A DNA stretch of 64,000 bases from Macrotis lagotis (lineage: Eukaryota; Chordata; Mammalia; Peramelemorphia; Peramelidae): the NCBI RefSeq assembly GCF_037893015.1, contig NC_133658.1:170680659-170744658 (forward strand). Direction: 5' to 3'. Of the stretch, positions 63,810 to 64,000 are shown in pieces. Every line of letters starts with the position of its first letter. Positions within the stretch are counted from its first letter, which is position 1. The position numbers and the translations under genes were made by a program. The notes below the pieces were generated by a model. It did not search any database. It was not told the origin of the DNA and worked only from the letters and a program-made list of their open reading frames with translations.

Positions 63810-64000
63810 TGAGGTGGAGGGGGGCCCTGCTGTTCTATGGGGGTCCTAGACTGTGATCAGGATCTGAATGTGGTCAGTTCCAGGGGCAGAGGACAGAGCT
63901 CTGCAGTCTCTCTCTGCTCCCTCCCTAGGCTCAGCACTCATGCCCTGGGGGCTCCTGCTTACTGGCTTCTGTTTTCTATCCCTGGATCTGGGCTGCCCTG
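63810..64000 (-). mobile_element. GC-rich L1-type 5' region upstream of ORF1
   Basis: A GC-rich stretch just before the ORF1 start on the minus strand, with no open frame of its own. It fits the 5' UTR/promoter of the element and continues beyond the window. Confidence 0.5.

Larger units (their letters stand above)
61151..64000 (-). mobile_element. ORF1-only (HAL1-like) composite L1 retroelement, 5' part runs off the right edge
   Basis: Read on the minus strand it has a GC-rich L1-type 5' region (63810-64000), a broken ORF1 (about 62683-63680), a ~400 nt noncoding stretch, three SINE-derived modules in antisense, and an A-rich end (61151-61200). It is inserted in a MIR/Mar1-like SINE (60993-61150). 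Only ~1.5 kb separates ORF1 from the tail, far too short for an L1 ORF2, and no reverse-transcriptase frame is seen. Confidence 0.75.

Noticed and set aside
52000..64000. POLR3F expected as the next gene
   Set aside because: No matching exon, including the C-terminal MTEWLEF end, was recognised on the minus strand; probably farther right.

Overview
The window is vertebrate nuclear DNA from a marsupial, most likely an Australian one. Lineage evidence is the many copies of a ~150 bp tRNA-derived SINE with a box A-like TGGCGCAGTGG and a box B-like GTTCAAATCC. These copies are nested with 3' ends of marsupial-type L1, MIR-like and CR1/L2-like repeats. The species cannot be fixed from the window; a dasyurid-like origin is a guess from the SINE type.

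Two protein-coding genes lie head to head, an arrangement I recall also from human 20p11. SEC23B is on the minus strand. Its noncoding first exon lies in a CpG island at about 30.3-31.2 kb, and coding exons run from 28459 down to 4007. Sixteen coding exons join in frame to 664 codons and match residues 1-664 of a ~767-residue family. The last ~103 residues are not found and should lie left of position 1. RBBP9 is on the plus strand in five coding exons, 42268-51917. It gives 186 residues with the full catalytic triad Ser75/Asp138/His165. Its promoter is not CpG-rich but holds a near-perfect ZNF143-type element at 42161-42179.

Layout: 1-4006, SEC23B intron with a fresh 292 bp tandem duplication; 4007-28462, SEC23B coding exons, introns full of SINE/L1 and a processed SUMO2-like pseudogene (about 22.0-23.24 kb); 28.5-30.77 kb, intron 1; 30.3-31.2 kb, CpG island promoter; 31.2-42.1 kb, intergenic repeats including a 127 bp inverted duplication; 42.1-52.0 kb, RBBP9, with a perfect 38 bp inverted repeat in intron 3; 52-58.8 kb, gene-free with SINE and MIR copies; 58.8-60.5 kb, L1 3' ends with nested SINEs; 61.15-64.0 kb, a minus-strand ORF1-only (HAL1-like) retroelement with an A-rich tail, whose 5' part runs off the right edge.

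The two genes are not functionally linked: SEC23B is the GTPase-activating subunit of the COPII inner coat, and RBBP9 is a small alpha/beta serine hydrolase. I found no undescribed gene system. The points most worth a second look are the local tandem and inverted duplications, the changed Rb-binding motif of RBBP9 (Phe63), Gln14 in SEC23B, and the ORF1-only composite retroelement with SINE-derived modules.
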